Numbered from the stretch's first letter, positions 24,972-38,019 are shown. The stretch is 64,000 bases of DNA from Epichloe hybrida (GCA_019022495.1 JAFEKR010000005.1:2108001-2172000); one strand, 5' to 3'. Numbers and translations are program-made. Notes: generated by a model not told the origin, from the letters alone.

Positions 24972-26581
24972 ATGAGTCTTACTGAGAGGCAAATGAACAA
25001 AATCACTGAAGCGTAAGTTTTTGAAGCAGCTAATGGTATCGCTCCTCACAACTGAATTTTGGCCAAGGATTTCCCACAAAGTGGACAACAGTCCTAAAAA
25101 GCAGGCAAGGATGTCACATTCCAAGTCCATAAGCCCTACAAAAGAGGACTGTAGGTCCGATTCTTATATACTGCCATCGATGACATATGGTGAGAACCTA
25201 CCTCGGCCTGTTGGAGCCAACAAAGCACCAGCAAATTGCGAATGTAAGTTACCGAACGAAATGCCACTATACGATATGAACACTTTAGCCAAACGAAGGA
25301 ACCAAGTATTACCACCTCCTATCGAGACATCATCCTCAGTTCAGAAGTCCAAGATATCAACAACAGGCAAGAATTCTCATCCTCTGGAAACGTCATTCTC
25401 CGATGGAGAGCACAGTCTACTACAGGAAAACGTAGGATCGGGCATAAGTAGCAGTCATTATGGAAGCTCTGGAAAGACAAAAGACACATTTCATAGTGAA
25501 GAATCAGGGCGACAGGTCAACGAGGCCATTGCAAGTATGTACGATTCCTGGGCCAACATTCAAACTCCGCAAAGAACCGAGTTTCCCCAGCGGCAACAAA
25601 GTTTAGCACAGAGGCCCAGACGATCCGAAATTACAGTCGATAACACATCTTGGAATTGTATTTCATCGCCATTTCCTATCAATCCTTCGCCACATCCAGC
25701 CCCCAGAGAGGCTACCCAGAACCCGAACTTCATGCTCTCTCCAAGTTCTCAGTTTTCTCCATTACCGCTCTATTTTCGTGGCCAAAGCTTCCCCAGCACG
25801 AAAATGGGAGGGAAGACGATGATCGGGTGCAACGGTTGGCTAGAAAGTACCGAGAGAACTTTCGAAGACGGAAAAAAACCGCAATCTAAACGAATGGCCT
25901 TTATTGAAAGTATTAAAAGAATGGCAAAGGACGTGGTAGGCTGATTTACGCCCATGGACAGTAGATTTAAGCTGCTAATCTTCATTTAAGACTGCAGAAC
26001 TCAACCCATCATTCCGGCGAACAAATCTAGCTCCCTCTGGTTTCACAAGTCCTCAAGTAGCCATATCACTTAATGCTCGGGAGCAGAGCCTTCTGTACTG
26101 CGAATTGGAGTTCCATTTGACATCTTCACTGAACGACTATCTCATTGCTGAATTTGAAAAAGGCCATCTAATTCCGGACAATCTCAAGAAAATCTCAGAC
26201 TTTTGGCTCCAACATGGACGTCCGAGAGTCATCAGCTTTCGCTATGATCTCGAAACACAGCTTGAATTGATCGCCCTTCACTTGAACGAATTCAACTTCT
26301 ACGGACGGCGTCAAAGCAACCCCTCCGAGATTTCAGGACTTCTACATGCAATGAAGATAAACGCACGAGCTATGCGAGTTCGCACGTTTTGCCAGCCCGA
26401 CTCTGTCATCGCCAAGCAGTTAATTGATTCTCAGTCATTGTTTAACCTGCTCGACGTTTCTCATGCTCAGCAACTTGCACTTGCAGAGATTGCGCACTTC
26501 TTCAAAATGGTTATCGAAAGAGAACTCGCGGACCGCGAAAAGCCGGCACGAGACGATGCAGGGTCTTCAATACATGGCTAA
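24972..26581 (+). CDS. Uncharacterised filamentous-fungal protein
   Basis: I do not recognise a named family. Three exons reconstruct cleanly: 24972-25012, 25092-25935 and 25991-26581 (491 residues). The first exon (MSLTERQMNKITEA) joins through CTGAAGC-GTAAG / CAACAG to PKKQARMSHSK; the last junction (RMAKDV-TAELNPSF) has a donor GTAGGC, branch GCTAATC and acceptor TTTAAG. Residues 1-290 are Ser/Pro/Gln-rich and look disordered. The final ~200 residues are ordered and partly helical (LNDYLIAEFEKGHLIPDNL, FWLQHGRPRVISFRYDLETQ, MKINARAMRVRTFCQPDSVI) and probably form the conserved domain. There is no signal peptide or membrane segment. It is convergent with the next gene. Confidence 0.75.
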
Positions 26582-27223
26582 CTAGTAACTATGTGGATGA
26601 AAATGATGCAACCACAAGCCTTGACGCGATAGCTCTTCGAGCCCGTCGACTTGAGTTCACAAGCGCGCCATCAGGCTTTTACTATTTCTTTCAGGCAAGC
26701 TGCTCAAAAAAATCATATTGTACGCGGTGGAATAAGCCATGAGGAGCGTTCTGACAAGGCCGCCTGATCAGCTGGCTTGGCTCGGCTTGGAAGACAGCGA
26801 TCTTCACCAGCCCGAGCTTTTCGTAGTGTAATAAACTGTTCGAGTTAATTAAGCAGAGATCTTGTTGATCCATCAACCTTCAGCCTATATCAATAATTTT
26901 ATATGAATTTGTTTTTGCCTTTAAAGGCCAACAGCTCTTTGCATCACGCCCGACTAAGATTTGTTGGCTGATAAAAATACGATTTCAATGCCAACTTTCA
27001 AGAGACTACAGGAACGAGCGAATATTTAGTTTTTCCAGTCTAATTCAAAATAATGTTGATGACTAATCGGGACAAAGGCGAGGTAAACAGGACTAGCGTC
27101 TAGAACCGCCGGCAGCAGTCGTATCAGCATCCGGAATACCGGGCTTCTTCCCTATTCTATTCTTGAGATGAGTCACATCCCGCCTCCGTTGACCAATACC
27201 ATTGATAGAAAGGTTCACAAGTA
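26582..27223. other. Convergent intergenic spacer
   Basis: 642 bp between the 3' ends of two uncharacterised genes. It is moderately AT-rich. I see no coding, RNA or repeat structure in it. Confidence 0.55.
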
Positions 27224-28063
27224 TTAATACCGAGCTTCTTCTATGCGGTGCTGTCGTCTCGGTCGCCTTTCGTTGGATCTCCGATCCTCACCGTAGAATT
27301 GATCGTAATCACAAAAACCTCGGACATCGCCTTCATCGTATCGATAATCCATATCTTTGCCCCTGCCAGTATGATAGTTAGGCAAATTCTTATCAGGTCT
27401 ATGCCTTCTTTCCCGCTCCCACACCACTTGCTCGTGCTTTCGCCTCGCTCCAAGATCTTCAACCTTATGGGTGATAGCGTTGGCGCCGAGACTACCAGCT
27501 ACTGCCCCAAGGACTGTGGACACAATGCGAGGCATGGCCTCAGCACTGTGTCGTCGAGGGACACCACTCTGTTTCTTTTTACGGCGGAATGCTGCTGAGG
27601 ACGCCTGATTGGCAGCCAAGCCTCCTACGACAGCACCAACGATGCCAGCACCAATGCCAGCTCTTGTTTGTGAGAAGTTATTCTGGATGCTTCGGGCTCG
27701 ACGATCTGTATTGAGTTCATAGTCATCTTCTTTGGACGTATCGTGCCGAGAACCTGTGCGTAACCGACCGTCTCGCGAGCCAGAGGAAGATCTTGACGAT
27801 GGGCTCGGAGGGGACATCTGGCGTCGAATAACGGTCGATTCCCGCATAGGAACAAAGTGAGACTGGTCATCTTCGCTACCAAATGCTATTCCTAAAGCTG
27901 CAGCGCTCTCGCGATAGTAGTCTTCGTTCAGCCCTTGCGGTAGGTCCTCTTGTCCCGGGACCTTTGAATTGCCGACTCTGTTGGGCTGTCGATTTGCCGA
28001 GTACTCGCGGCGCCAATCAGATGGGCGACCTCTGCTCGTGCCATTTGCATTATAGCTCGACAT
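27224..28063 (-). CDS. Uncharacterised basic protein with glycine-zipper segments
   Basis: No named family recognised. The intronless frame gives 279 residues from MSSYNANGTSRGR; an upstream in-frame ATG at 28165 would give 313. The protein is very rich in Arg, Ser and Asp/Glu and appears largely disordered. Two Gly/Ala-rich stretches, GIGAGIVGAVVGGLAANQAS and VLGAVAGSLGANAITHKVED, about 35 residues apart, have the small-residue spacing of glycine-zipper membrane helices. Between them is a basic patch, RRKKKQSGVPRRHS. The tail is Arg-rich (DRRSNERRPRRQHR). A membrane-associated or stress-related role is possible but not shown. Confidence 0.65.
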   Translation of the reverse strand: MSSYNANGTSRGRPSDWRREYSANRQPNRVGNSKVPGQEDLPQGLNEDYYRESAAALGIAFGSEDDQSHFVPMRESTVIRRQMSPPSPSSRSSSGSRDGRLRTGSRHDTSKEDDYELNTDRRARSIQNNFSQTRAGIGAGIVGAVVGGLAANQASSAAFRRKKKQSGVPRRHSAEAMPRIVSTVLGAVAGSLGANAITHKVEDLGARRKHEQVVWERERRHRPDKNLPNYHTGRGKDMDYRYDEGDVRGFCDYDQFYGEDRRSNERRPRRQHRIEEARY

Positions 28064-29060
28064 GGCAGGAAGCAAACGACTTGCGGCCCAACTATTACCA
28101 AAACTAATCCTCAGTGCGACTGCCGTGAGATAGGACAAGTCGGCGATGGCAAACCACTGCGGCATTCACACAAGTTTAGCCGGAGAGCTTCGAGGGGAGT
28201 GTCAGCCCAGAAGGAAGTAGACAGATATCTCGTTACAAACAAGCGATATATGATTTGATCACTTGATTAGATGGTTCTCAAACAGAGAGCAAACTGAGCT
28301 AGTGATCGACTGGTATGGCACCTGACACCCTTCCGCAGCCCATCCCTTACGCTGGGCAAAGCAATGTTCGCAGATATTATGCCCGCACGACAATTTTGGC
28401 ATGTGCAAAGCAACAAGAGCCAATTGCCCTGTGGAGAATACATTGCTATTTGCAGTGTCGAAAAAGATGAAGAATGAGGCTGAGGCTGTGTCGTACTGCG
28501 TGCTTCCAGCATCCGAAGATTTACTGGCGCATCGAAGGGAGTTCGCTCTGCTAGTAAAATTTAGCCCAGTTTAGACGATTTCTGGGTTGGTTCAGAGACA
28601 AGATGATGTCACCAGTCGGCGGTCATGAGATTGCGAGAATCGACGACTGCTCAACTGAAATTCGAGTGCACTAGTCGCAAGTGCCGGAAGCGACATCACA
28701 AGATCCATGTTGTGCAGCGCGCTGATGGATAGTGTTCCATGACATCATGTGAAAGCTCTAGACGCCTTTATGAATTTTGGGTCGACATGATGAACATTAC
28801 CATTCTGCCACATGGGTTAAACGAGGAATGAGAGCTGGAGTAAAGTGCATAAAAATGGTATACACACTATGTAGCTGGTCATAATACACTATACATGCTA
28901 ACCTAGCCATACCTAAGACCTGCTCTGACTGAGCTTAGTAAGTAAACGAAACAAAAAGTTTCAGAAAATATGTTTTAAATTTTAATAAAAAGCAAATAAA
29001 GGAGGGTAGAATATTAATAGGAAGAAAGGGACTGAGCTCGGGAGACGGGATGGAGGGGCA
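28064..29060. other. Intergenic region left of the transposon island
   Basis: About 1 kb upstream of the glycine-zipper gene, ending at the 9-bp duplication that flanks the outer transposon. Base composition becomes AT-rich after about 28950. No gene is supported here. Confidence 0.5.
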
Positions 29061-29069
29061 GTTTGCTGT
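29061..29069. repeat. Left target-site duplication of outer transposon
   Basis: GTTTGCTGT lies directly before the left terminal inverted repeat and is repeated exactly at 38804-38812, directly after the right one. A 9-bp duplication is the hallmark of Mutator-like elements. Confidence 0.9.
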
Positions 29070-29116
29070 GGGCAACTAAACGCGCATCCGTTAAAAGTAA
29101 ATGCGTATCCGCCGTT
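29070..29116 (+). repeat. Left terminal inverted repeat of outer transposon
   Basis: 47 bp, pairs with 38757-38803. At the three mismatches this copy has T where the reverse complement of the right copy has C, as expected if this arm took the RIP hits. Confidence 0.9.
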
Positions 29117-31234
29117 AGTCCGAATCCGGAAGAACGACCCACCTACCTATTTTTAGTGTGGCTAAGGTTTATAATTCTTTATACCCACGTCTAAAGTTAA
29201 TTATAATGCTTGTGATAAGTGTGTTTTCTATTAAATTAAAGCTATTATAGGTGCCTTGCTAGCGGATTATAGGGAATAAATTATATTTAATAAGGCTTCT
29301 CTTTAGGGGGATTATTAAGGAAGAATTAACTTAGCGTTAGTGTGAATATAAGTGTTAGAGTAGTATAGCTTACTTCTATAAACTATAATAGTTAATTTTA
29401 TGTTAAACTAATTTATAAGGCTATAATAGCATTTATAGTAGCTTATTATAAGCTTGTGAGGGCATTAATAAGGGCATTAAATCACGTAGCTAGGCTAGCT
29501 AGTGTGTTACATTGCCTGCCGTGGCTATAGTATGTAATTTTACTATAGCTTAAAGCTATAGATGTTAATATGCCTCTGCTACTACAGCTTAAAGCTGTAA
29601 ATCTTAATATGCCTCTGCTACTACGGCCTAAATCTAGTATTATTAACGCCTATAATACCTATAATGCCTGTAATGTAGTAATCTTAATAACTATTTAATC
29701 CCTTACCCTAGCTAGTACCTAAGACTATTCTAATATATTATGTATTCTACCTATACCTAAAACTTAGCCTTATAATAGAACAGCGCTATTATAAGCCTGC
29801 CATTACCTACCTATATTATTAGGATTTGGCTTAATTTCTAATATAATTTAAGCCTCTTACTTACTTATAATTAGCTTAAGCTACTAATAATAGTTAAAGT
29901 TAGTTATTAGAAGCTTACTACTGCTCTCTAATATAGTAGTAATTATATAGCTATAAGGGATCCTAAACTATACTATAAACTTATAATTATAAGAGGTCCT
30001 AGGTGCTTTACCTTCTTATTTATCTTTTGCCTTCTAATATTACTAAATAACTTAATTAATTAGAAACTAGCCTAATTTATAGCCTAAAAGCTAAATAATT
30101 AAGTAGTTATCCTAATTAATTTAGCACTTCTTAAGCTATATCTTAAATTTAGTAAAAAAGATAGTGTAGTAGCTCTATATAAGCTACTAAATACATTTAT
30201 AAAGGGCATATAAGTTAATAAATCAAAGCTTATATAATACCTTTAATTAGCTATAAGATCCCTCTGTATAAGATATACTTAATATTCTAAAGTTTTAGTT
30301 AAAATCTATAGTAAAAGCAGCCTATTCATAGCGCTATGGAATGTATGTTAAATTAAGGTATATAATAATCTCTGAAAGTAATATTAGTAAGGGTTTCTCT
30401 AGTTAGGAATACTAGACCTTAACTTACCTTTCTGCTCTTTAAATTAATCCTAAAGCTTATCCTAGCGCTTTAAAAAATCAGTCTTTGTGGCCACGAATAT
30501 CACGATGCGCCACGCATTATAGATACCGGAGGCTATAAGCGGCATATCTTTAATTTCACGAAGAATAGGCTTTTTAAGGGCGCTAGTAATAGATTAATCT
30601 ATTACTATAGCTGTCTCTATAGGCTTAGAACTAAATTCTACATTATGATTTTCTTTGTTATTCTCTAGTCAATTAGTATTATTAATAGGGTTATTATAAG
30701 GGTATGCCTAGCGTAATTTTAGCAGCCTCCTACGTGCTAGTGGCTTAAGGATATTATAATTATTAAGGTTTCCTTGCTACTTCTTTATAATATTAATTAT
30801 AATATTCTATAGTAAATACTAGTGGTAAATTTGCTATTAGGTTAATGGAAAGGTATTCTAAAGACTAGATTTAAGAGCTTTATTAAAATCTGTAATAATA
30901 ACGCCTAGTATCTTAATACTAGTAGCCTCTATGGCTAGCTTAAGATGCTATAAAATCTAACTATAGGCTGCGTTATTCTCTTTAGAAGCAAGGCTAAAGG
31001 TAATACTAATTATTATATATAAGGATATAACACTAGTAACTTATAATAAAGAGAGGTTAAAGCGGTTAACCTTATATATATTATCTATCTATAATAGCTT
31101 AGGATTTTGCTTCTATTACTAAATTAACTCCTTATATACCTAGAACACTTATAATAGCTTTCTAGAAGTATCTTAATTAATTACCTTATAGAAAATACGG
31201 TTATTATAATCTAGTAAATTAATAAACTTTTAGG

Positions 31235-31239
31235 TTAAT
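31235..31239. repeat. Left target-site duplication of copia element
   Basis: TTAAT directly before the 5' LTR, repeated exactly at 38015-38019 directly after the 3' LTR. Five bp is the duplication length of Ty1/copia elements. Confidence 0.93.
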
Positions 31240-31499
31240 TGTTGATTCCTTCGGATCTTCATCGGTTCAATCGTGGCCAAAGACCAGACCAATTGTGGGT
31301 CCGGCGCGATGCACAATATATGATTGGCTGCATTAATTCGCCACCCCCTTTTGTGCCCCACATACGGATTTCGCCTACTTTCCTAGCATCTAGACTTTCC
31401 CTCTCTTCACCCTCTTTCCTAGCTAGCTAATTAACTATTTATTATTAACTTTAATTATACGGGATTTATTACCTACATAGGACCTTGGTGTATCTAACA
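31240..31499 (+). repeat. 5' LTR of copia element
   Basis: 260 bp, TGTT...AACA. Its outer (left) end keeps C and G at sites mutated in the 3' LTR, while its inner (right) end carries T or A at eight sites between LTR positions 200 and 256. Confidence 0.95.
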
Positions 31500-32399
31500 C
31501 TAATTAGTAGTTAACTTTATAACTATAAATGAGCTAGGTATTATAAGAAGAGATATTTCTATAGATACTACTACCACTACCCCTTATTATACTATAACAG
31601 TTATTGTGGTAAAGAGGCATGACTATATAAGTGTGCTAAAGGAAGAGACTAGAATCCTAGTTATAAGCTTATTAGGCTTCTAAGGAATTAATCTATTAAC
31701 CCTTAGGCTTAGGGATATAACTTTGTTATATTTATCTAGGATATTATTATCAATTGTCAATTTTATTATCCATTACGAGAAAACTAACTAACTAACCAAA
31801 TCTATTACCGCGAGGCATTTATTTTAAACCTAACGTTAAATAACCTTAGCTAAGCTAGCTAATACATTTATAACTTCTCTATAAATATTCCCTTTATCTA
31901 ATAAACCTTTAATCTATTCGTATAAGCATCTATAGCTTGTTTTTTGCCCCCTTTACTCTTAGTGCTATTTGCCCTATGCTTGTTAGTAAGAGAGAGAGAT
32001 TACCTCCTTCCCTCCTTTTCACAAAAAACAGGAAGTAGTAATTCCTATTATTCCCTTATTACTTTTCCTATTATTTTCTAGTTACTTTTAGAACTTCTAT
32101 TGCTTTCTTTATCTCTAGTGATTTATTCTTATTACTTTATTCTTATCGCTACTTTTGCTACTTCTACTGCTTTTTCTTCTATTTTTCCTGTTTTTACAAT
32201 CTTCTAATTTTATTAGAGTGATAACGCTCCTAAAATGCGAAAGAAAAACCTTATAATAGCAATAGGCAAATATAGGAGCTTAATTAGTAGTAAAAATAAC
32301 AAATTAGTAACATTCCTTTTATAGTTAAAAATAGCAGAGGAATCTAGACCTTCCATAAGAGGAAGGGCTACTAGTAATAGTAAGGCTCTAATTATCACC

Positions 32400-35300
32400 C
32401 CTAAGAGACCTTAAAGGCATGAATTACCCCTATGCCTTTAATAGCTTACTTATAAATTCTTATATAACTAGAAAGAATCTATTAAGCTAGATCTAGACAC
32501 TACTACGTAGCTTAAGCTTAATAACTAAATTACAAGATTTATTAACCTTAGTAAGTATTAAGGTTAGAGAGATAATAACCTATAGGAATCATTCTAAGAA
32601 GACTTTAAAGGCTAGTCTAAAGACACCTTTAAAAGGGCATCTAAGGATGTTATTAGAGAATTACGTAATTCTTTATAAGATCACGGCGTCCTTATTAGGC
32701 AAGGCCTAGGATATTTAATCCTAGCATCACTTAAGGAAGTACTTTATTAAACCTTAATACCCCTTTAGTCATAGGAAAGATTATAAGAAAGACTATAATT
32801 CTCTAAACCCCTAGAACCTTAATATTAATAGCCCTAATAACCTACCCTAGAAATTAACCTTCCCTAACCCTAGAGATTGCTTAAACCCTCATAAGAACCC
32901 TTATAATAATCCCTATTATATTAATAGCTCTATCTAGATAATTATTATTAAGAATAACTAGTAGACTATTATTTATAATAAATTATGCCTTTATAGTAAT
33001 TCCCCTCCGAAGATTAAATTATAAAGAAAATCTCAGAGCTTACAAAGATATATAAGAATAGCAACCACTATAGTAAAAAGCTATATAACTTCTTAACGCC
33101 AAAGATCACGCTCTTTAAAAATAAGTATAATAGAATTAACCTTCCTTAAACGCATTATTAGAAGGCTTTCCCTATTATATTAATAAGTAATACTAAGCAA
33201 TACTACCTTAATTACCTCTTTAGGAATAACTATTTCTATAAAGAGATAATTACTTATATTTACTAATGCTTTAAGATAGAAAGTAACTAGTAATTCTATT
33301 ACTATAAATAAAGTAGTATAACACTAAAGAGCATAATTAAGAAAAACCCTAATAAAAGCAAGCTTAAGTGCCTTAAGATTATATTATTAACCCTTAAGAA
33401 AATCCACAGAGGCCTATACCTTACTAAGATAGTAAATACTAAACTCTATAAGCAGGCCTTAAACACTATAGCTAGTGTGCCTGAATATTAGATAGTAAAA
33501 TATATATACTCCATAGGCTTTAAAAGTCTTACTAGAGACCTCTATAAGGCAATCACTATTACGAAATTAAATAAAAAGTCCTCCTAATACCTTTAGTACT
33601 AATAAGGAGACCCTCTAGAGGCTATATTTACTAATTATTAGTATAAACAATAATCCTACGGCAGAGGAAGTTATTATAGGTAAAGCCCTAGGCTAAGCAC
33701 TAAGCGCTACTTTATATATAGTAAGAGCAGCTGCTAGTTTTCTAATTACTCCGCTAAAGAACATTAAAAGAAAAAGGACTACTAATAGGCTAGTAAAATA
33801 TATTATATACCCCCTTTAGAGAAGAGATTCTAGGTATTCCTTGCCTCCTATAAAGGGCAGGATAATAATAAGCCTAATAAAGGCTTAGGTTAGAATTAGG
33901 AATTATATCTTTTAGCTTATATAGAAGCTAAAGATAATAATAATAATATAGAGAAGCTACTATTAATAGCACACCTAAGTATTACATAATTCTTCTGCTC
34001 TAGATTATAGACTAACTATAACGCTGCTAATATTAATATTCTTATAACCTTAAATAATTAAGCCTTTTAACATATATTCCTTAGGCAGGAGCTCTATAAG
34101 CTATAAGAGTATAATAAAGGCTTAATTTACTATATCTCTAAAGAACGCTATTTTAAAGAGGTCTTTAGAGGGATTATACCTAATACTAGCGCTATAGGAA
34201 AGTTAACTATAGGAGAGGTATAAGTAAAGGCTTTATTAAGATTAATACCTTTATTAAAGGTAACCCTCTATAAAACCTAAATTATTATATTTAGCGCTAG
34301 ATTAGTAGTTATAAGAGAAATCCTTTATATGCCTATAGAACTTAGAGAGCTTGAATTTTACGTCCTTAATATAGCTACCCCCTTTCTTTTCTTAATTACT
34401 AATATAGATAAAATGCAAGTTAAGATTAATAACCTTGCTAATATACTTATCTAAGGCAATAAAACTATACCTATTGTGTAATAATAGGGACACCCTTAGT
34501 AGTTACTAGAAGTAAGAGAGACGGTTACCTTCCACCTTTTAGAAGGAGATATCCGTTAATTACATTATTAACTTAGTTACCCTTCCGTTTAATAACTTAT
34601 AAAGATCCTTTACTAAGCTAGTTATAAAGTTAAACGCTAGATAATTAAGGAATTAACTAAAGTCTGCTACTATTACTAGATACATAGAAAGGCCCCTAGT
34701 TAATTTAAGTTCATAATCAAAGATAACCACGAATTTAACTACGAGATTATTATTAATATCATGTAAATCAATGGCTAGCTAGTGCTTTATATTATTAATT
34801 TAGTAACCTTATTCTAGGCAGCCTGGTTTCTTAATCTAAAGAAGCAAAAGGCTTAGGATATCTAGGATGTAATCTATAAATATTAGATTAATACTTATCT
34901 CGGACCTCTAGATTAGATTATCCACGATGCTAGTAATAACTTCGCTTCTACTAAATTCAGGCATTATACTTAATTAATGTTAATTAAAACTAGTAAGATG
35001 CTAATTAAAGCCCATAATAGTATCAGAAAGGTTAAGAGATACTATAGACCTCTATGCCAAGCCTATAATATTATTATAGACTCAATTAAAATAGAGCTCG
35101 CGCTAGAGTAATGCCTCTAAATAGCTATTAAGGCAATTAATAACTCTATAGGCCTAAATAGTATTATCCTAACTATACTAGTCTTTAGAGGCTACCTATA
35201 GATAATAGATAAGTTACTACTAAGTATCTCTATTATTTAATATACTAAAGTAATTCGCAAAGCTACTAATAAAGTCTACTACTATCTAGCTTTATAGTAA

Positions 35301-37560
35301 GTCTATGATACCCTTAGAGCCTAGAATGGCCCTAATATAGCGCCTATATATTAGCTACCCCTGTAGGCTAATATACATATGTAAAGAGAGAAAGGTAGCT
35401 AGCATAGCTTATATAAGCTACTTACTACTAATAAAGAGACCTATACTATTAATATACCCTATAGCTTAGTAAAGTTTTACTTTATAGTAGTAAAGCCTTA
35501 TTATAAAGACTTATGTATTACAAAGGGACTAGAGTAATAGGAGATAAAGCCCTATAATCCGCTAAAGTAATAGCTAAGTAATATAAAGGAAGAAGGAGCT
35601 ATATAACTAACTACTACTAATAAAAGAGATCCTCTAATAGAAGAAGGTAAAGAGCCATAGGCACTAGCTAAGAGAAAGTAAGGGAGACTAAGAAAGGCCC
35701 TTATAGTGTAATTTATAAGTGTAGGAGAGTCTAATAAAGAGGCTTATAAAGCCTAAAAGGCCCTAAGGGAAAGCTATTAAGTTAAAGACTTATTACCACG
35801 CCCTAAAGGAATAAAAGTAAGGAAAAGAAAACCTTATAGCCCTAAGAAGGGCATTAGCCTAGTTTAGCTCTATATACTTATAAATAAAGATTAAGAGAAG
35901 GCCTTTATTTAAGAGATTATAACTAGAGGGATACTAAGCATAGTATTCCTTATAGCGAAGAAAGAGGCTAATTAAAACCTTACCCTTTAACTCTACTAAG
36001 AAAGGAAGATTATAACCCTAGGAAAACCCTTCAAGTAATCTAATCAAGCTAAGATTAACGCTTTACAAGCTTATAATATGTTTAAATTTATTAAGTTTAA
36101 CCTAGCGAAACATAAAGGTCATAGAATCTTTAATTCTTATATAGTTAGAGAGATTAAAGGCAAAGGAACGGACTTACTATACAGGAAATCTTATCTCATT
36201 ATATAAGGCCATAATAATAAAGGAAAGGAATTTATCCTAACGCAATCGCCAATAATACAACAAGTAAGCCAACGCCTTATCATAGCCATTACTTTATTAT
36301 TAAGAAGAAGAGGTATTTACCTTTAGATTCATAATATTACGCAAGCTTACACTTAATTACACATAATGCTAACAAGGCTAATTATTATAAGATTACTAAA
36401 GCAAATTATATATCTCTTTCTAGAAGGGACTGTAATTAAATTAATTAGACCTCTTTATAGGATTATAAAGGCTAGAACCCACTAGTAGGTAACGTACTTC
36501 CATTACTATAGGGATAACCTTAATATAATAACCTTAACCTATAATCCCTGCTTATTAATTATAGCCCTAAATAATAAGAACCTCTTTAGTATTATTAGAA
36601 TATAAACTAATAATACATTAGGCCTAAGTAATAATAACTTCTTCTAAAAAGAAGAGAAAGAGCTCTAGAAGGCTAATTTCATAGCTAAAGAAAAGTAATA
36701 ATTAACCGCTAAGAACCCCCTTATCTTTAATAGCTATATCTTAACCTAGAACACTAATAATTTGCTAATCTTAACCTAGAAAGGTTAGAGTTAGAAGATT
36801 AAGGAAGTTAATCCTTAATCCTTAATAGTAAAGCAAGATTATATAGAGCAATAAGCGTAAGAAAGCTATATCGCAACTATATATTAACTAGAGGCTTCAT
36901 ATAACCTTTTAATTATAGCTTAACACTAAGAGCCCTTTATAGAAGATATTACATATCTTAATAAACACCTTAAATAGCAGATTAAGAATTAATAGCGTAG
37001 ACTATAATATATTCCTTTAGTCCTTAAGGAGGCAAAGCTCTTTATGTTTATAAATAGATTACTTACTAATAACAAGGATTTAAGCTTATAAATTAGATAT
37101 ATAATTATAATTAGTAACGAGATAATGCAAGATAACAATACCTTTATTATAAAAGGTAACATTATTATATATAGCTTAACAAAGAGCAAGAGAGTTACTT
37201 ATAGCGTGCTTACCTCTAAGTTATATAGCATAGTTTAAGGCGTAGATATTACCTACGCGATTTCCATAACTCTATATTAAATTATAGATCGATTAAAGAT
37301 GCCTTGAATTCCTATAATTCTCTATACTAATTCTTTTTTATTATATAAATATCTTATAAAGCTAGGAACCACAAAGGAGAAGAGACTAATAATTAATATT
37401 ATAGCCCTTTGTTAATTATATAAAAGGCATAAGATCTATAAAGTCAGATGGATTAACGGTAATAATAATCCAGCGGATGTAATAACAAAAGCATTGCCAA
37501 ATTTATTGCTTTCCTCTTTAATTAATTTAAACAAATTAATAATTCGTATTAAAGGATAGG
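32400..37560 (+). pseudogene. Decayed copia gag-pol
   Basis: Fragments of one long polyprotein can be followed on the plus strand through many stops. Near 33710-33765 a zinc-knuckle relic has its Trp codon turned to TAG. From about 34560 to 35350 the integrase can be followed (IIHDASNNFASTKFRHYT, then KAHNSIRKVKRYYRPLCQAY). Around 36210-36640 is reverse transcriptase (EFILTQSPTIQQVSQRL; PLYRIIKARTHWQVTY). At 37240-37560 RNase H ends with KVRWINGNNNPADVITKALP, the conserved copia C-terminus. These read-throughs are as seen, with stop codons skipped as the likely Gln/Trp; nothing here is translatable. Left of 33.7 kb gag is too eroded to recognise. Confidence 0.9.
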
Positions 37561-37728
37561 TAAAGAGACCCGTAATATTAGAAGACAGGAGCTTAGGTAA
37601 GGACTAACAGATTAATTTAATTAACTAATGCCGCGATAGCTAATTAGAGTAGCGGATTCCTATTAAGGGATCCACTAGTGTACACTTTCCTTTAATCTAA
37701 TTTTTATTACGTTTTTAAGCTCTTTAGC

Positions 37729-37746
37729 TACAAAGGAAAAAGAGAG
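37729..37746 (+). other. Polypurine tract of copia element
   Basis: A purine-rich run (AAAGGAAAAAGAGAGA with a short lead) ends eight bases before the 3' LTR, where the plus-strand primer of LTR elements lies. Confidence 0.6.
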
Positions 37747-37754
37747 ATTGCTAG

Positions 37755-38014
37755 TGTTAATTCCTTTAGATCTTCATTGGTTTAATCGTAGCTAAAGACT
37801 AGACTAATTGTGGGTCCGGCGCGATACACGATATGTGATTGGCTGCATTAATTCGCCACCCCCTTTTATGCCTCACATACGGATTTCGCCTACTTTCCTA
37901 GCATCTAGACTTTCCCTCTCTTTACCCTCTTTCCTAGCTAGCTAATTAACTATCTATCATTGACTTTAATTATACGGGATTTATTACCTGCGCAGGACCT
38001 TGGTGCATCCAACA
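37755..38014 (+). repeat. 3' LTR of copia element
   Basis: 260 bp. Its inner (left) end carries T or A at ten differing sites within LTR positions 1-72 plus three between 114 and 169; its outer (right) end keeps C and G at all eight sites mutated in the 5' LTR. Confidence 0.95.
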
Positions 38015-38019
38015 TTAAT
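38015..38019. repeat. Right target-site duplication of copia element
   Basis: TTAAT, exact copy of 31235-31239. Confidence 0.93.

Larger units (their letters stand above)
31240..38014 (+). mobile_element. Ty1/copia LTR retrotransposon, complete in structure, coding capacity destroyed by RIP
   Basis: 6775 bp with two 260-bp LTRs (31240-31499, 37755-38014) that start TGTT and end AACA, flanked by exact TTAAT duplications. Plus-strand order is gag zinc knuckle, integrase, reverse transcriptase, RNase H, which is the copia order. The two LTRs align without gaps and differ at 23 sites, all transitions. The interior has no frame longer than about 70 codons; stops are mostly TAG/TAA where related elements carry Trp or Gln codons. 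It sits inside the outer DNA transposon and so inserted later. Confidence 0.95.
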
